Source of the DNA: a bacterium
Lineage (GTDB): Bacteria; Zhuqueibacterota; Zhuqueibacteria; Residuimicrobiales; Krinioviventaceae
Assembly (NCBI GenBank): GCA_029561455.1
Contig: JAKQIY010000062.1
Span: 62,001-126,000, forward strand
Direction of reading: 5' to 3'
DNA length: 64,000 bases
Positions 8,817-18,170 of the stretch are shown piece by piece. The notes beneath the pieces were generated by a model that was not told the origin of the DNA, searched no databases, and was given only the letters and a program-made list of their open reading frames with translations. Positions within the stretch are counted from its first letter, which is position 1, and the number at the start of each line of letters is the position of its first letter. Both the position numbers and the translations under genes were made by a program.

Positions 8817-10631
8817 ATGCAAAAGAAAAACGTTTTGTGGCTGGTTGGGTTATTAGTTATATTGTGGTTTGTAGCCTGCGAAAGCCCGGTATCAACCGGG
8901 AGCAAAAACGACGATTCTTCACATGCGGATTATGCTATTTACAACAGTATTAACAGTATTTCCGATCCCGCCTGGTCCCCGGACGGATTGGAGATTGCTT
9001 TTATTCAACAGTTCCCGGTTACGGCGATAAGGAATATTAGTTCTTCAGGGGATACACTTGGAGTAATAAAACTAGATAAAAAAATAGGTTCAGACTATGG
9101 TTCAGTTTCACCGGATGGTCATAATATAATATATAGTTATCCTTACCTGGATAACCGAACCAAAAGGTATAATTGTTATTTGTATTCTGTTGCAGACGAT
9201 TCAACTTTTCTGTATAACGATTTCGTTCCCAATCGTTCCAATCTATTTAAATGGTCTCGTGATGGACAGTATATTTATTACAAAACACCCGGAAGTCATA
9301 CCTACACAATTAATTGCATGACGCCAGTGGGCATACAGATTTTCAGCGTGCCATTAGATTCCGCCTATGATTGCCAAAATTTTTCCGTGGCGCCTGATAA
9401 CCAAACTATTGTGTGGTCGTACTATTCACAGTATTACCAGCGTTATCAATTATGGCTGTATACACCCGGCGTAGGACAACAAAAACTAATGGAATCGGAT
9501 TCAATAGCATTTCTAAATCCCACCTGGTCGCCGGACGGCAGTAAATTCGCTTATATCAGTAAAAACAACAAAACTTATAAATATCAATTAAATATTTATT
9601 TTTTATCAAGCCATACAATTAATAAAATTGATGTTGAAATTGATCTTTGGATAATAAATACCTCTATGGTATGGTCAGATAATGCACAGACGATATATTT
9701 TACTGGACAAGATTATAGTAATAATGGAAATAAAGAAAGGATATGGGCTGTATCATTGTCAGATAATACTATTTCATCAATTTGTACTGTAAATAATTAT
9801 CGGATTTTTCAAATTGAGGCAGATGGTACATATTATATAAATTACAATTATGATGAGTATGGACTGGATGCAATTTCCATAATAGACAAAACCATACGTC
9901 ATCTTGTATCCAATAACCGGCAAGTATTGTATGAACCTGCCTGGTCTCCGGACGGAGAAAGAATAGTATTTTCACAAGCAGGTAAGCTTTGCACAATACC
10001 CGCTGCCGGCGGCGTTCCGCAACCGCTTGCCATATCCGGTGTTGACTATCAATTTAACCCGGATTACTCGCCGGATGGCTCTGCGATAGCTTTTGATGAT
10101 GATAATAATATTTATATTGTCCCGGTCAATGGCGGCCTGGCTCAGGTTATGACCAATAATGAAACTGATGTAAGTATTTTTTTAGCGTACACAAACCCGG
10201 TTTGGTCGCCGAACGGTAAACAAATCGCATGCACATTTAATGTACATTACGATTTTGGAGTCAGTGGTCGTATTATTATATACAATTTAATTAATGAAGG
10301 GTTACAAATAGACAAATTATGGTGGGGGGACTATTGTACAGATATTTCCTGGTCAAAAAAATTATCCGGCAACATTTCACATCTTTTATATGCTGAGAAT
10401 GTAGTTCAAACTGGATATAATGAAGGGTCATTATTAAAAGTCCGGGATGTTGAAAACGATAAGCTTTACTGGCTCATTGGCAGCGAGCATTCCGCAAATA
10501 AAAATCTTCCAACTTGTTATGGCGCGTGCTGGGCCCCGAACGGGCAATCAATAGCCTGGATTCAGGATGAAAGCAATAATGGCAATTATTATTCTTTGAA
10601 CGTAGCCCGGTTTTTAATTGATTTATACTAA
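8817..10631 (+). CDS. PD40/TolB-like beta-propeller lipoprotein, array copy 3
   Basis: 604 residues. The N-terminus MQKKNVLWLVGL and lipobox WFVAC are followed by ESPVSTGSK. About ten PD40 blades follow, ending ACWAPNGQSIAWIQ and SLNVARFLIDLY. This copy looks more AT-rich in its centre (about 9580-9900) than copies 1 and 2, and blades there are more diverged (WSDNAQTIYF). Its first 15 codons closely match those of the deleted copy immediately downstream, so the leader was probably exchanged between them. ATG 8817 follows TATGGGGTTTT. As for its paralogues, outer-membrane anchoring is inferred from the lipobox and function is not known. Confidence 0.85.
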   Translation: MQKKNVLWLVGLLVILWFVACESPVSTGSKNDDSSHADYAIYNSINSISDPAWSPDGLEIAFIQQFPVTAIRNISSSGDTLGVIKLDKKIGSDYGSVSPDGHNIIYSYPYLDNRTKRYNCYLYSVADDSTFLYNDFVPNRSNLFKWSRDGQYIYYKTPGSHTYTINCMTPVGIQIFSVPLDSAYDCQNFSVAPDNQTIVWSYYSQYYQRYQLWLYTPGVGQQKLMESDSIAFLNPTWSPDGSKFAYISKNNKTYKYQLNIYFLSSHTINKIDVEIDLWIINTSMVWSDNAQTIYFTGQDYSNNGNKERIWAVSLSDNTISSICTVNNYRIFQIEADGTYYINYNYDEYGLDAISIIDKTIRHLVSNNRQVLYEPAWSPDGERIVFSQAGKLCTIPAAGGVPQPLAISGVDYQFNPDYSPDGSAIAFDDDNNIYIVPVNGGLAQVMTNNETDVSIFLAYTNPVWSPNGKQIACTFNVHYDFGVSGRIIIYNLINEGLQIDKLWWGDYCTDISWSKKLSGNISHLLYAENVVQTGYNEGSLLKVRDVENDKLYWLIGSEHSANKNLPTCYGACWAPNGQSIAWIQDESNNGNYYSLNVARFLIDLY

Positions 10632-10733
10632 AATTAAATTATTGATTTCCCCTTGCAGGAAGGAATTCGTCACCCCATGCGTCTATTTTTGGGCGATATC
10701 ATGCTCATGACAATATCATTCAGGTGGGTTGTT

Positions 10734-10988
10734 ATGCAAAAGAAAAAAGCGTTGTGGCTGGTTGGGTTATCTGTTATGCTGTGGTTTCCAGCCTGCGAAA
10801 GCCCGGTTTCAACCTCGGTAAAAAGCGGCGATCTGACGCGTACGGAATATGCGGTCTATACAAGCGAGAATAAAATTTACGATCCCGCCTGGTCGCCGGA
10901 CGTAGAGTCGATTGCCTGGATACAGCGCGATGGGTTGTATAAGAGCTATTCCTTAAGCATTGCCCTGATTTTTGAAAAGTTGCCATAA
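10734..10988 (+). pseudogene. Internally deleted propeller lipoprotein (array copy 4), in-frame remnant
   Basis: 84 residues: a full signal peptide with lipobox WFPAC, the shared linker ESPVSTSVKSGDL, then the first blade IYDPAWSPD joined directly in frame to the final blade ESIAWIQRDG and the C-terminus SLSIALIFEKLP. All roughly 500 residues between are missing. The junction falls in the WSPD unit, where first and last blades are nearly identical in DNA, as expected for recombination between repeats. The leader up to codon 15 matches copy 3, while the next 40-odd bases match copy 5 exactly, so the gene is also a mosaic. It keeps the GGGTTGTT leader and an intact frame, so it may still make a small lipoprotein. 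ATG 10734 is preferred to in-frame ATG codons upstream. Confidence 0.85.
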
Positions 10989-11113
10989 AAAAATAAAAAT
11001 ATCTTGTTTGTTTATAAAATTTTTATTAAATAGAGTATTATGATGTAATATTTCTTTCCATTGTAGTTCAGGGCAGTATCTCATTTACTATCACATAATT
11101 GTACGGGGTTATT

Positions 11114-12901
11114 ATGCAAATGAAAAGAATGTTGCCGGCAATAGCTTTTGTTGCCATGTTGTGGTTTGCAGCCTGCGAAAGCCCGGTTTCAACCTCGGTA
11201 AAAAGCGGCGATCTGGCGCGTACCGAGTATGCTGTTTATACCAGCGCGGATAGAATTTACGATCCCGCCTGGTCGCCGGACGGCTCGCAGATTGCGTTTG
11301 TAAAACAGAGCATGGCTATGGATTTATATAAGATGAGTCCCGCCGGCGATACCTTAAATATGGTAAAAAGGTTTTACAAATACAGTCCTGTTGAATATCG
11401 TTGCGCTGTTTCACCCGATGGACTTTATATTGTATATCGTTGGTTCCATCCGGAAAACACCCCGAATAGATACACCGTGAGTTTACATAACATACAACAG
11501 AATAAAGATCAGTTTTTAAATGTGATAAACCATGAATCTGCATCGCAATTTCAGTGGTCCCGTGACAGCCGGACTATCTTTTATGTGAATACGGATGCTG
11601 ATAGATATACTATTAATGGTATAACTCTGGAAGGAACACCGGTTTTTACCGCTCCCCTGGATTCAATAGACTATTTGAACAGTTATTCCGTTTCCCCGGT
11701 TAACCATAATATAGTGTTCTCTGGTGACCCGCAACGCTCGTATTTATTTCAAATTTGGTTAATCTCTGAAATGAACGGGCAAGAAAAACTGCTGGCCGAT
11801 GATTCCACGAGTTATTATAATCCCTCATGGTCGCCAGATGGTAATAGTATTGCCTATGTGGCCCGAAATGAGAATTATACAACGAGTCTGAATTTATACT
11901 CATTCACTACAAATTCCAGCCGCACGTTGATCGATAGTATGGATATTAGCCGGAATGACCGAATTATATGGTCTGATGATGGACAATCGTTGTATTTTAT
12001 CGGTTATGATTATGGTTATTATGAGACCACATCAGGTTTATGGCAATTTTCATTAACGGATAATTCTTTCTCATTACTTTGTAATAATATTACGGATCAA
12101 ATTCTGCAAATAAATTCAGATGGTTCATTTTATATTAATTCAGATGACGATTATCTTTATTGTTTATATTCTTATCTGGTGACCAATAAAACCGTTACGC
12201 CTTTAATACCGGAAACCAAAGATGAATTATCATCTCCGGCCTGGTCGCCGGATGGCGCTAACCTGGTTTTTACAAAAGCAAGAAAACTCTATCGTGTAGC
12301 TGCAACCGGCAGTAATCCGGTTTGGCTTGGAGTTAGTGGCACTGACCAATATAATCCATGTTTTTCCCCTGATGGTTCATTGATCGCATTTGATAATAAT
12401 AATCAGGTTTTTGTCATGTCGGTGAATGATGGCCGGGTAACAAGTATAACTCCTCTCAGCAAGTATTATCTTCGTTGTCCTGCCTGGTCGCCGGATGGCA
12501 AACAAATTGCCTGCGCCTATAAGGATTATTCGGCAAATGATAGTTTGATGATATATAATTATTCTGAAGAGGGCGCGAAGCGATTAAACGCCTGGCCGGG
12601 ACGATATACCGATATTGCCTGGTCAAAACCGCACCAAACTTTTGGGTCGTACCTGCTATTTGCAAAGGTGGTTGATCCGAAAGTTAGTTATAGCCGTTAT
12701 GAGTTGAGCGCTCTCAATCCCGAAACCGGAAAACTTGTCAAATTCCTTGGTTATGGCGGTTCGTTCAAGAAATTTTCACAGGATTACCTGTATGCCTGCT
12801 GGGCGCCGGATGCGGAAAGCATCGCCTGGATTGATAGAGGTTACAGTAGCAGCTATGGTTACAGTCTGAATATCGCCCGAATATTTGTGGATTTGCAATA
12901 A
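11114..12901 (+). CDS. PD40/TolB-like beta-propeller lipoprotein, array copy 5
   Basis: 595 residues from ATG 11114, which follows TACGGGGTTATT; another in-frame start at 11099 lies before that leader and is less likely. Lipobox WFAAC, linker ESPVSTSVKSGDLARTEY, then about ten PD40 blades (first DPAWSPDGSQIAFV; last ACWAPDAESIAWID). It ends SLNIARIFVDLQ. The segment around 11170-11220 is identical over more than 40 bases to the deleted copy 4. It is co-directional with, and about 125 bases from, its neighbours. A role in binding at the cell surface is inferred; the tandem duplication suggests selection for diversity or dosage. Confidence 0.85.
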   Translation: MQMKRMLPAIAFVAMLWFAACESPVSTSVKSGDLARTEYAVYTSADRIYDPAWSPDGSQIAFVKQSMAMDLYKMSPAGDTLNMVKRFYKYSPVEYRCAVSPDGLYIVYRWFHPENTPNRYTVSLHNIQQNKDQFLNVINHESASQFQWSRDSRTIFYVNTDADRYTINGITLEGTPVFTAPLDSIDYLNSYSVSPVNHNIVFSGDPQRSYLFQIWLISEMNGQEKLLADDSTSYYNPSWSPDGNSIAYVARNENYTTSLNLYSFTTNSSRTLIDSMDISRNDRIIWSDDGQSLYFIGYDYGYYETTSGLWQFSLTDNSFSLLCNNITDQILQINSDGSFYINSDDDYLYCLYSYLVTNKTVTPLIPETKDELSSPAWSPDGANLVFTKARKLYRVAATGSNPVWLGVSGTDQYNPCFSPDGSLIAFDNNNQVFVMSVNDGRVTSITPLSKYYLRCPAWSPDGKQIACAYKDYSANDSLMIYNYSEEGAKRLNAWPGRYTDIAWSKPHQTFGSYLLFAKVVDPKVSYSRYELSALNPETGKLVKFLGYGGSFKKFSQDYLYACWAPDAESIAWIDRGYSSSYGYSLNIARIFVDLQ

Positions 12902-13021
12902 AAAACATCTGATTGTTTGCATAATACATCTTAGACATATTATAGAGAAAAAATGTTTTTTTTAATTCGTTCAACTTTAATGTTACCTCAAGCACTCACA
13001 AACAAATTATTGAGGGGTGGT

Positions 13022-14788
13022 ATGCATTTATATAAAATATTACTACTTTTATTATTAGTTTTTTCCGGGTTCATGGCATGTGAAAAACCGCTTTCGACCG
13101 ATACTAAAAGCGGTGATATAACGTGCACGGAATATTCTGTATACTCTAGTGCTAAAAAAATTTATGATCTTGCCTGGTCGCCGGACGGTTCACAGATTGT
13201 GTTTGTGTGGGAATCAAACGCTATTGATTTTAATAAATTCAGCCCCTCAGGCGACACCTTGGGGTTTATAAACAGGTTGTATTGGGAGGTTGAATCAAGT
13301 TCTATTGCCGTTTCCCCAGACGAACAATATATTATTTACCGTAGTTATAATGAATATACGAATCCAGTTCAGGATAACAGATATTTATATTCTATAATGC
13401 AGGATACCAGCCGGATCATAAATGATATACTGCCAACTTTTGTCCACGGAATAAAATGGTCATTTGATAGTGATTTAATTTACTTTATTCATCATGAAAA
13501 CCTTCGTCCAATTATTAAATCAATAACTCCCGACGGGGAGCTGGTTTGGAGCGTAACATTGGATTCTACAAGTGATTGTTTAAGTTATTCCGTATCCCCG
13601 GATAAACAAAGTATTGTATGGTCGGGAAAGCAAACCACAATAAAACCCTATCAATTGTGGCTATATACGCCGGGCAATGGGCAGCAACAATTATTTACAG
13701 ATGATTCCATACATTTTCAATATCCCTCCTGGTCACCGGATTGTAATAATATCGCTTATATAAAATATGATGCTAGAACTCGTAACAGAAATATTTATAT
13801 TTATTCACTGGAAAATAAAGTATCCCGGCCAGTTGCTCCCGGTATAACTATCAGTAACCCGGTTACCTGGTCGAACGACGGGCAAACGATTTATTTCACA
13901 GGTTCACAAAAAGATTTACCGCATACACAGGGTCTATGGAAATATTCTTTAAATGACGATACAACAACTTTACTCTGCTCTAAAAATTATAATATAATAC
14001 ATATCAATAGTGACGGTTCATTTTACACAATGAATTCGAATTTTGTTTTCCGCTTCCTAAACTATTCTGTTGCTGAGAAAAGGGTAACTACTTTTTCACC
14101 GGAAATGAAAAAAATAATTTCCAGCCCCACTTGGTCCCCCGATGGCGATAATTTGGTATTTTCTCTGGATAAAAAGCTTTATCGCCTTTCAGGAGCCGGG
14201 GGAAATCCTGTATCGTTAGAAATTGGCAATCCTGTCAATCAGAATAATCCTGATTACTCACCGGACGGATTGTTAATAGCATTTGATTATGGAAGTGATA
14301 TTTATACGGTCTCTCCAGATGGCGGCCAACTCAATATGGTCAGTTCTGCTTATAGTTACGGATCAAATCCACACTGGTCCCGTGATGGTAAATATATTGC
14401 TTGTATGAGGGGCAATTCAAATATAGATAGCTTGATAGTATATAAATATTCCGACAATTCACTGACAAGGGTAAAATCCTGGCCGGGCACATGCACTGCC
14501 ATTAGCTGGTCAAATCCATATCCTAATCTGGGTTCGTATCTTTTACTTGCCACGGCAAAGGATCGTTTTTTTACAGACCAGGAAAATGAATTAAAAGTAC
14601 TGCATTTTGATAGTAACAAAATATTTTATCTTGTTGGGCCGGGAGGTTCTTTAAATAAAGAAGTAAAAGATAATATCAGCGCCTGCTGGGCGCCTGATGG
14701 TGAAACAATTGCCTGGATACAAAGACAAGATTATCCCGATTTAAATTATACATTAAACATTGCCCGAATATTAACTGATTTACAATAA
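13022..14788 (+). CDS. PD40/TolB-like beta-propeller lipoprotein, array copy 6
   Basis: 588 residues from ATG 13022, preceded by GAGGGGTGGT; in-frame codons back to 12953 lack such a site. Lipobox GFMAC, linker EKPLSTDTKSGDI, about ten PD40 blades (DLAWSPDGSQIVFV through ACWAPDGETIAWIQ), ending LNIARILTDLQ. It is the last array copy and ends 16 bases before the TonB-dependent receptor, so the two are almost certainly in one transcript. That arrangement is the best clue to the function of the family: a lipoprotein partner of an outer-membrane receptor, in the way SusD partners SusC, though the folds differ and this is inference. Confidence 0.85.
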   Translation: MHLYKILLLLLLVFSGFMACEKPLSTDTKSGDITCTEYSVYSSAKKIYDLAWSPDGSQIVFVWESNAIDFNKFSPSGDTLGFINRLYWEVESSSIAVSPDEQYIIYRSYNEYTNPVQDNRYLYSIMQDTSRIINDILPTFVHGIKWSFDSDLIYFIHHENLRPIIKSITPDGELVWSVTLDSTSDCLSYSVSPDKQSIVWSGKQTTIKPYQLWLYTPGNGQQQLFTDDSIHFQYPSWSPDCNNIAYIKYDARTRNRNIYIYSLENKVSRPVAPGITISNPVTWSNDGQTIYFTGSQKDLPHTQGLWKYSLNDDTTTLLCSKNYNIIHINSDGSFYTMNSNFVFRFLNYSVAEKRVTTFSPEMKKIISSPTWSPDGDNLVFSLDKKLYRLSGAGGNPVSLEIGNPVNQNNPDYSPDGLLIAFDYGSDIYTVSPDGGQLNMVSSAYSYGSNPHWSRDGKYIACMRGNSNIDSLIVYKYSDNSLTRVKSWPGTCTAISWSNPYPNLGSYLLLATAKDRFFTDQENELKVLHFDSNKIFYLVGPGGSLNKEVKDNISACWAPDGETIAWIQRQDYPDLNYTLNIARILTDLQ

Positions 14789-14804
14789 ACTGATGGGGTC
14801 ACTT

Positions 14805-17132
14805 ATGAAAAAAAACCTGTTCCTGATGTTACTGGCTGTTATTACAGTCACCGGATTTGTGTACGCCAATACTACCGCCACTTTACGCGGCGTCGTTACC
14901 GATGCCGCCAGCGGAGAAGCCCTGCAGAACGCCAATATAACGCTGGAAGGCACCACCCTGGGCGCCGCTGCTGATGCGGCGGGACAGTTTGTCATTACCG
15001 GTATCGAGCCGGGTGTCTATACGCTCCAGGCTACCCGCATTGGCTATGAGCCGTTTGTACTAAAAGAGATCAGAATAGAGTCCGGCGAGGACAAATCACT
15101 GGCAATTGCCTTGCAGCCGGGGGTGGTAAAAATGCGTGATGTGCGCGTGGAAGCGGATAAATTCCAGACCCGGTATAATGATATTAACCGCGCCGGCAGC
15201 CAGTCCCTGGAGCCGCGCAGTATCAACAAAATTGCCGGCTCGCTGGACGACATTACCCGCGCCGTGCAGCTTTTCGGCAGCGCCGTGCCGGCCGGGGACT
15301 ATACCAGCTTTTACGCGGTGCGCGGCGGCAGTCCGGACCAGAACATTGTTATGCTGGACGGGCTGATCGTCCCCAATCCCTATCGGCTGCGCATGGTCAT
15401 GGGCGGCGGCGTGAGCATTTTCAACCAGTTTACCACCCGCGATGTCGAGTTGTATACCGGCAATTTCCCGGTGGAATACGGTAATTTCCTCTCTTCGGTG
15501 ATGAACGTCAGCAGTCGCGACGGGCGCACAGATAGAATCGGCTATGGCGGCTCGGTGACATTTCTGGACGCCAATGCTTTTGTCGAGGGCCCCCTGCCGG
15601 GCAAGCAAGGCTCGTGGATTGTTTCAGCGCGGCGCAGCTACTTTGATCTGCTGGCCAAACGCTTTGATGAGGAACAAACCAGTTACCCGCATACCCTGGA
15701 TGTAGATGCGAAACTGACCTATAACCTGGGCAACACAATGAAAGTATCTTTTAAAACCCTGTTCAGCCGCGAAGGGACGGACCTCGGCTCGATAGAGGAA
15801 GAAGAAATCGGTTTGAATGAAGATTCCAATATCAATCTCTATTCGCTTACACTGGATTATTTCCCCTCGGAAAAAACTTTGGAAAAGATCGATATTGCCT
15901 ATTATGACGAGGAATTTAATTATAAAATAGTGACGGATGATGATGAAGATTATATGAGTGTGGCCGGAGATTATAAATCCAAAGTTTATACTACGACTTT
16001 AAAAGAGGATTTCAGTTATAAAATCACCCCGAACCAATCCATAAACCGGGGGATGCAGTTTATGCTGGATCGGTCATTGCTGGACCTGGGTACGGACGTC
16101 AGGGGCGTTGCCTTTGCGCGGCGCGATGTGCCGCCAATGGTATATTACAGCAAAACCAGCGGCCATTTTAACACTTATCTGGATTATGCAAGCAAGCCGT
16201 TGTCATTTTTGCAAGTCAAACTGGGTGTGCGCTATGATTATTCCTTCCTCATCAACGAGGGCGACGCCAGTCCCCGCGCCAGTATGATCTGGAATATTAC
16301 CGATAATTTTACCCTTAGCGGATTTTGGGGGGTGTGTTATCAGTATCCCAATGTGTTCAGCATCTTTAACCGCGATTATCCCCTCGATATCGCCGCCAAT
16401 ACGGAAGATATCCAGGCGGAAAAAGCCACTCATTCGGTGCTGGGCCTTACAAAACTATGGGGAAAAGACTGGCTGAGCCGCGTGGAAGTGTATTATAAAG
16501 ATATCGACCGCATGTTGCTGCCACAGGATTTTGTAAATTATATTCCCGATAATTCCGGTACCGGGTATGCCGCCGGTGTAGAACTGTTGCTGGAAAAAGG
16601 CGAGAACGAGAAAAGCTGTTGGAATGCAATGCTGAGCTATTCATATTCACTTTCTGAATTTAAAGGCAACGAATTATTCCCGGATTGGACGCCGTTCAAC
16701 TTTGACCGGCGGCATGGCCTGACCGGGTTTGGAAAAGTCAAACTGTTTAAAAATTTCAGCGCCAGCGCCACCTGGCGTTATGCCAGCGGCCTGCCTTATA
16801 ATACGATCATAGCTTATATGAACGCCGGCGGTGAAGGCAGTAAATTTTTAAAAACTGCCGATAACGACCGCCGCTATCCCTATTACCAGCGGGTTGACAT
16901 TCGCTTTAATTACGCTCTACAAACCGGCCGTGGCCTGTGGAATTTTTACCTGGATATGACCAACATTCTCAACCGTAAAAATATTTACGACCAGGTGTGG
17001 TACATAAAGACTGATTTTTTGGATGAAAATGGCATGTGGCGATATGTAGACAGCTACCAGGAAGTGTTGCTGCAGCGCAATATTTACATGCTGCCGTTTG
17101 TACCGTCGCTGGGTGTGAGTTATAATTTTTAG
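14805..17132 (+). CDS. TonB-dependent outer-membrane receptor with N-terminal carboxypeptidase-regulatory-like domain
   Basis: 775 residues from ATG 14805, which follows TGATGGGGTCACTT, like the array leaders; an ATG at 14793 is also in frame. A signal peptide (LLAVITVTGFVYA) is followed by a CarboxypepD_reg-like domain (about 24-105: LRGVVTDAASGEALQNANI through GYEPFVL). A plug domain follows (about 120-235) with the typical AVRGGSPDQN and IVMLDG motifs and the DVELYTGNFPVEYG segment. The remainder is a 22-strand-type barrel ending in VSYNF, with the C-terminal Phe expected for outer-membrane insertion. Such receptors import large substrates using TonB energy. No SusD-like gene is adjacent; the propeller lipoproteins take that place. 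TonB itself is not in the window. Confidence 0.9.
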   Translation: MKKNLFLMLLAVITVTGFVYANTTATLRGVVTDAASGEALQNANITLEGTTLGAAADAAGQFVITGIEPGVYTLQATRIGYEPFVLKEIRIESGEDKSLAIALQPGVVKMRDVRVEADKFQTRYNDINRAGSQSLEPRSINKIAGSLDDITRAVQLFGSAVPAGDYTSFYAVRGGSPDQNIVMLDGLIVPNPYRLRMVMGGGVSIFNQFTTRDVELYTGNFPVEYGNFLSSVMNVSSRDGRTDRIGYGGSVTFLDANAFVEGPLPGKQGSWIVSARRSYFDLLAKRFDEEQTSYPHTLDVDAKLTYNLGNTMKVSFKTLFSREGTDLGSIEEEEIGLNEDSNINLYSLTLDYFPSEKTLEKIDIAYYDEEFNYKIVTDDDEDYMSVAGDYKSKVYTTTLKEDFSYKITPNQSINRGMQFMLDRSLLDLGTDVRGVAFARRDVPPMVYYSKTSGHFNTYLDYASKPLSFLQVKLGVRYDYSFLINEGDASPRASMIWNITDNFTLSGFWGVCYQYPNVFSIFNRDYPLDIAANTEDIQAEKATHSVLGLTKLWGKDWLSRVEVYYKDIDRMLLPQDFVNYIPDNSGTGYAAGVELLLEKGENEKSCWNAMLSYSYSLSEFKGNELFPDWTPFNFDRRHGLTGFGKVKLFKNFSASATWRYASGLPYNTIIAYMNAGGEGSKFLKTADNDRRYPYYQRVDIRFNYALQTGRGLWNFYLDMTNILNRKNIYDQVWYIKTDFLDENGMWRYVDSYQEVLLQRNIYMLPFVPSLGVSYNF

Positions 17133-17445
17133 TTCGTTCGTTTGTTGAAATTGCGAGTGTAATAGAACCGACCCCTCGATACGACCCGTCCCGCCATGCG
17201 GGACGGCTCTACTCGGGGACCGACTTTATTGAAATATGCACCGGTCGTCGAGTATGCCGGTCGAGCCCTGCGAGACCGGACGTATCGAGACGTGCGCCAA
17301 AGTATACAACCCCGGTCGTCGGGTAGTCCCGTTGCTTCACCTTTCGAACTAAATCAAAACGACACTGGTAGGGGCGAAGCATCTGTTCCAGATTTTCTAT
17401 AAATTGTATTCTATCCTGGCAAAGATGCTTCGCCCGGATAGTTTT

Positions 17446-17523
17446 GATCGCCCTGGATTTCATAATCCAGGGCGGATAGTAGTTTGGGATTTCCAATCCC
17501 ATAACGGGATAGAATCCCGTTTT
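17446..17523. repeat. Three-hairpin module, copy 1
   Basis: Three hairpins in order: CGCCCTGGATT/AATCCAGGGCG with loop TCAT (17449-17474), GGGATT-TCC-AATCCC, and CGGGAT-AGA-ATCCCG. The same three loops in the same order recur at 52864-52953, where the first stem is CGAACCGGGTT/AACCCGGTTCG. Both arms differ in step while the loop stays TCAT. Confidence 0.8.
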
Positions 17524-17683
17524 AATATTTGACCCTGGACCAGGAAGTCCAGGGCCAACTAGAAGTAAGATGATTTGCGGGTGTTTGAGAACCGCCCCTT
17601 CGATACGAGGCAACTCGTCCGCAATCCCGCCATGCGGGACGGCTCTACTCAGGGACCGGCTTTTCCGTCATACTCTGTCATTG

Positions 17684-17870
17684 GGGGCTGTATCAAAAGG
17701 AACTACATTGGAAAGTGTAGTACACCTGCGAAAAATTTCCCCCAATTATTAATTTCTTGAAAATTGGTATATTGTCTTATTTTTAAAGATTTTGAGAAAA
17801 GGTGTGCTACACTTTCCCTGGTACTCATTACCTTGAAAACTAAAACAATATGAGCTTTTGATACAGCCCC
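17684..17870. mobile_element. MITE-like element with 16-bp perfect terminal inverted repeats
   Basis: The 187-bp unit begins GGGGCTGTATCAAAAG and ends with its exact reverse complement CTTTTGATACAGCCCC. Inside, a second inverted pair is seen: GGAAAGTGTAGTACACCT (17710-17727) and AGGTGTGCTACACTTTCC (17800-17817), with one mismatch. It has no open frame, so it would depend on a transposase elsewhere. The ends resemble those of IS1182-type elements from memory, which is only a suggestion. A clear target duplication was not identified. Confidence 0.7.
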
Positions 17871-18052
17871 AAAAAATAAAGCAAGAACAGGGCTTTAGCC
17901 CAAATGAGTTTTTGACTAAAGTCAACTTTGTCTATTTTTAGTAATCCACGTCATAAATGACGTGGCAAAGAGCAAAATAATTCCTCAACGCTGCGCAAGC
18001 CGGAATCATAAAAACACACCGGTCATTGAATCGTTCCGTTGCTTCATCTCCT

Positions 18053-18117
18053 AGCTCGCCCTGGGGATGTTCCCCAGGGCGCACAATAAGGCAGGACATG
18101 TTGTCCTGCTGAATGCC
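18053..18117 (-). repeat. GGACA/CCCTGGG double-hairpin module, copy in reverse orientation
   Basis: Read on the minus strand: GCAGGACA-ACA-TGTCCTGC, a CTTATTGTG-like linker, then CGCCCTGGGGA-ACA-TCCCCAGGGCG. The same layout appears at 21702-21775, 22131-22203 and 61593-61648, with different arms and a conserved linker. Confidence 0.75.
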
Positions 18118-18170
18118 AAGCGTTTATAAAATGGTGGGATAGAATCCCACCCAATCCAAATTTTGGGTAC

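Noticed and set aside
5061-14788. The propeller genes as TolB or dipeptidyl-peptidase genes
   Set aside because: They are lipoproteins without the TolB N-terminal domain and without a serine-peptidase domain; only the propeller is shared.
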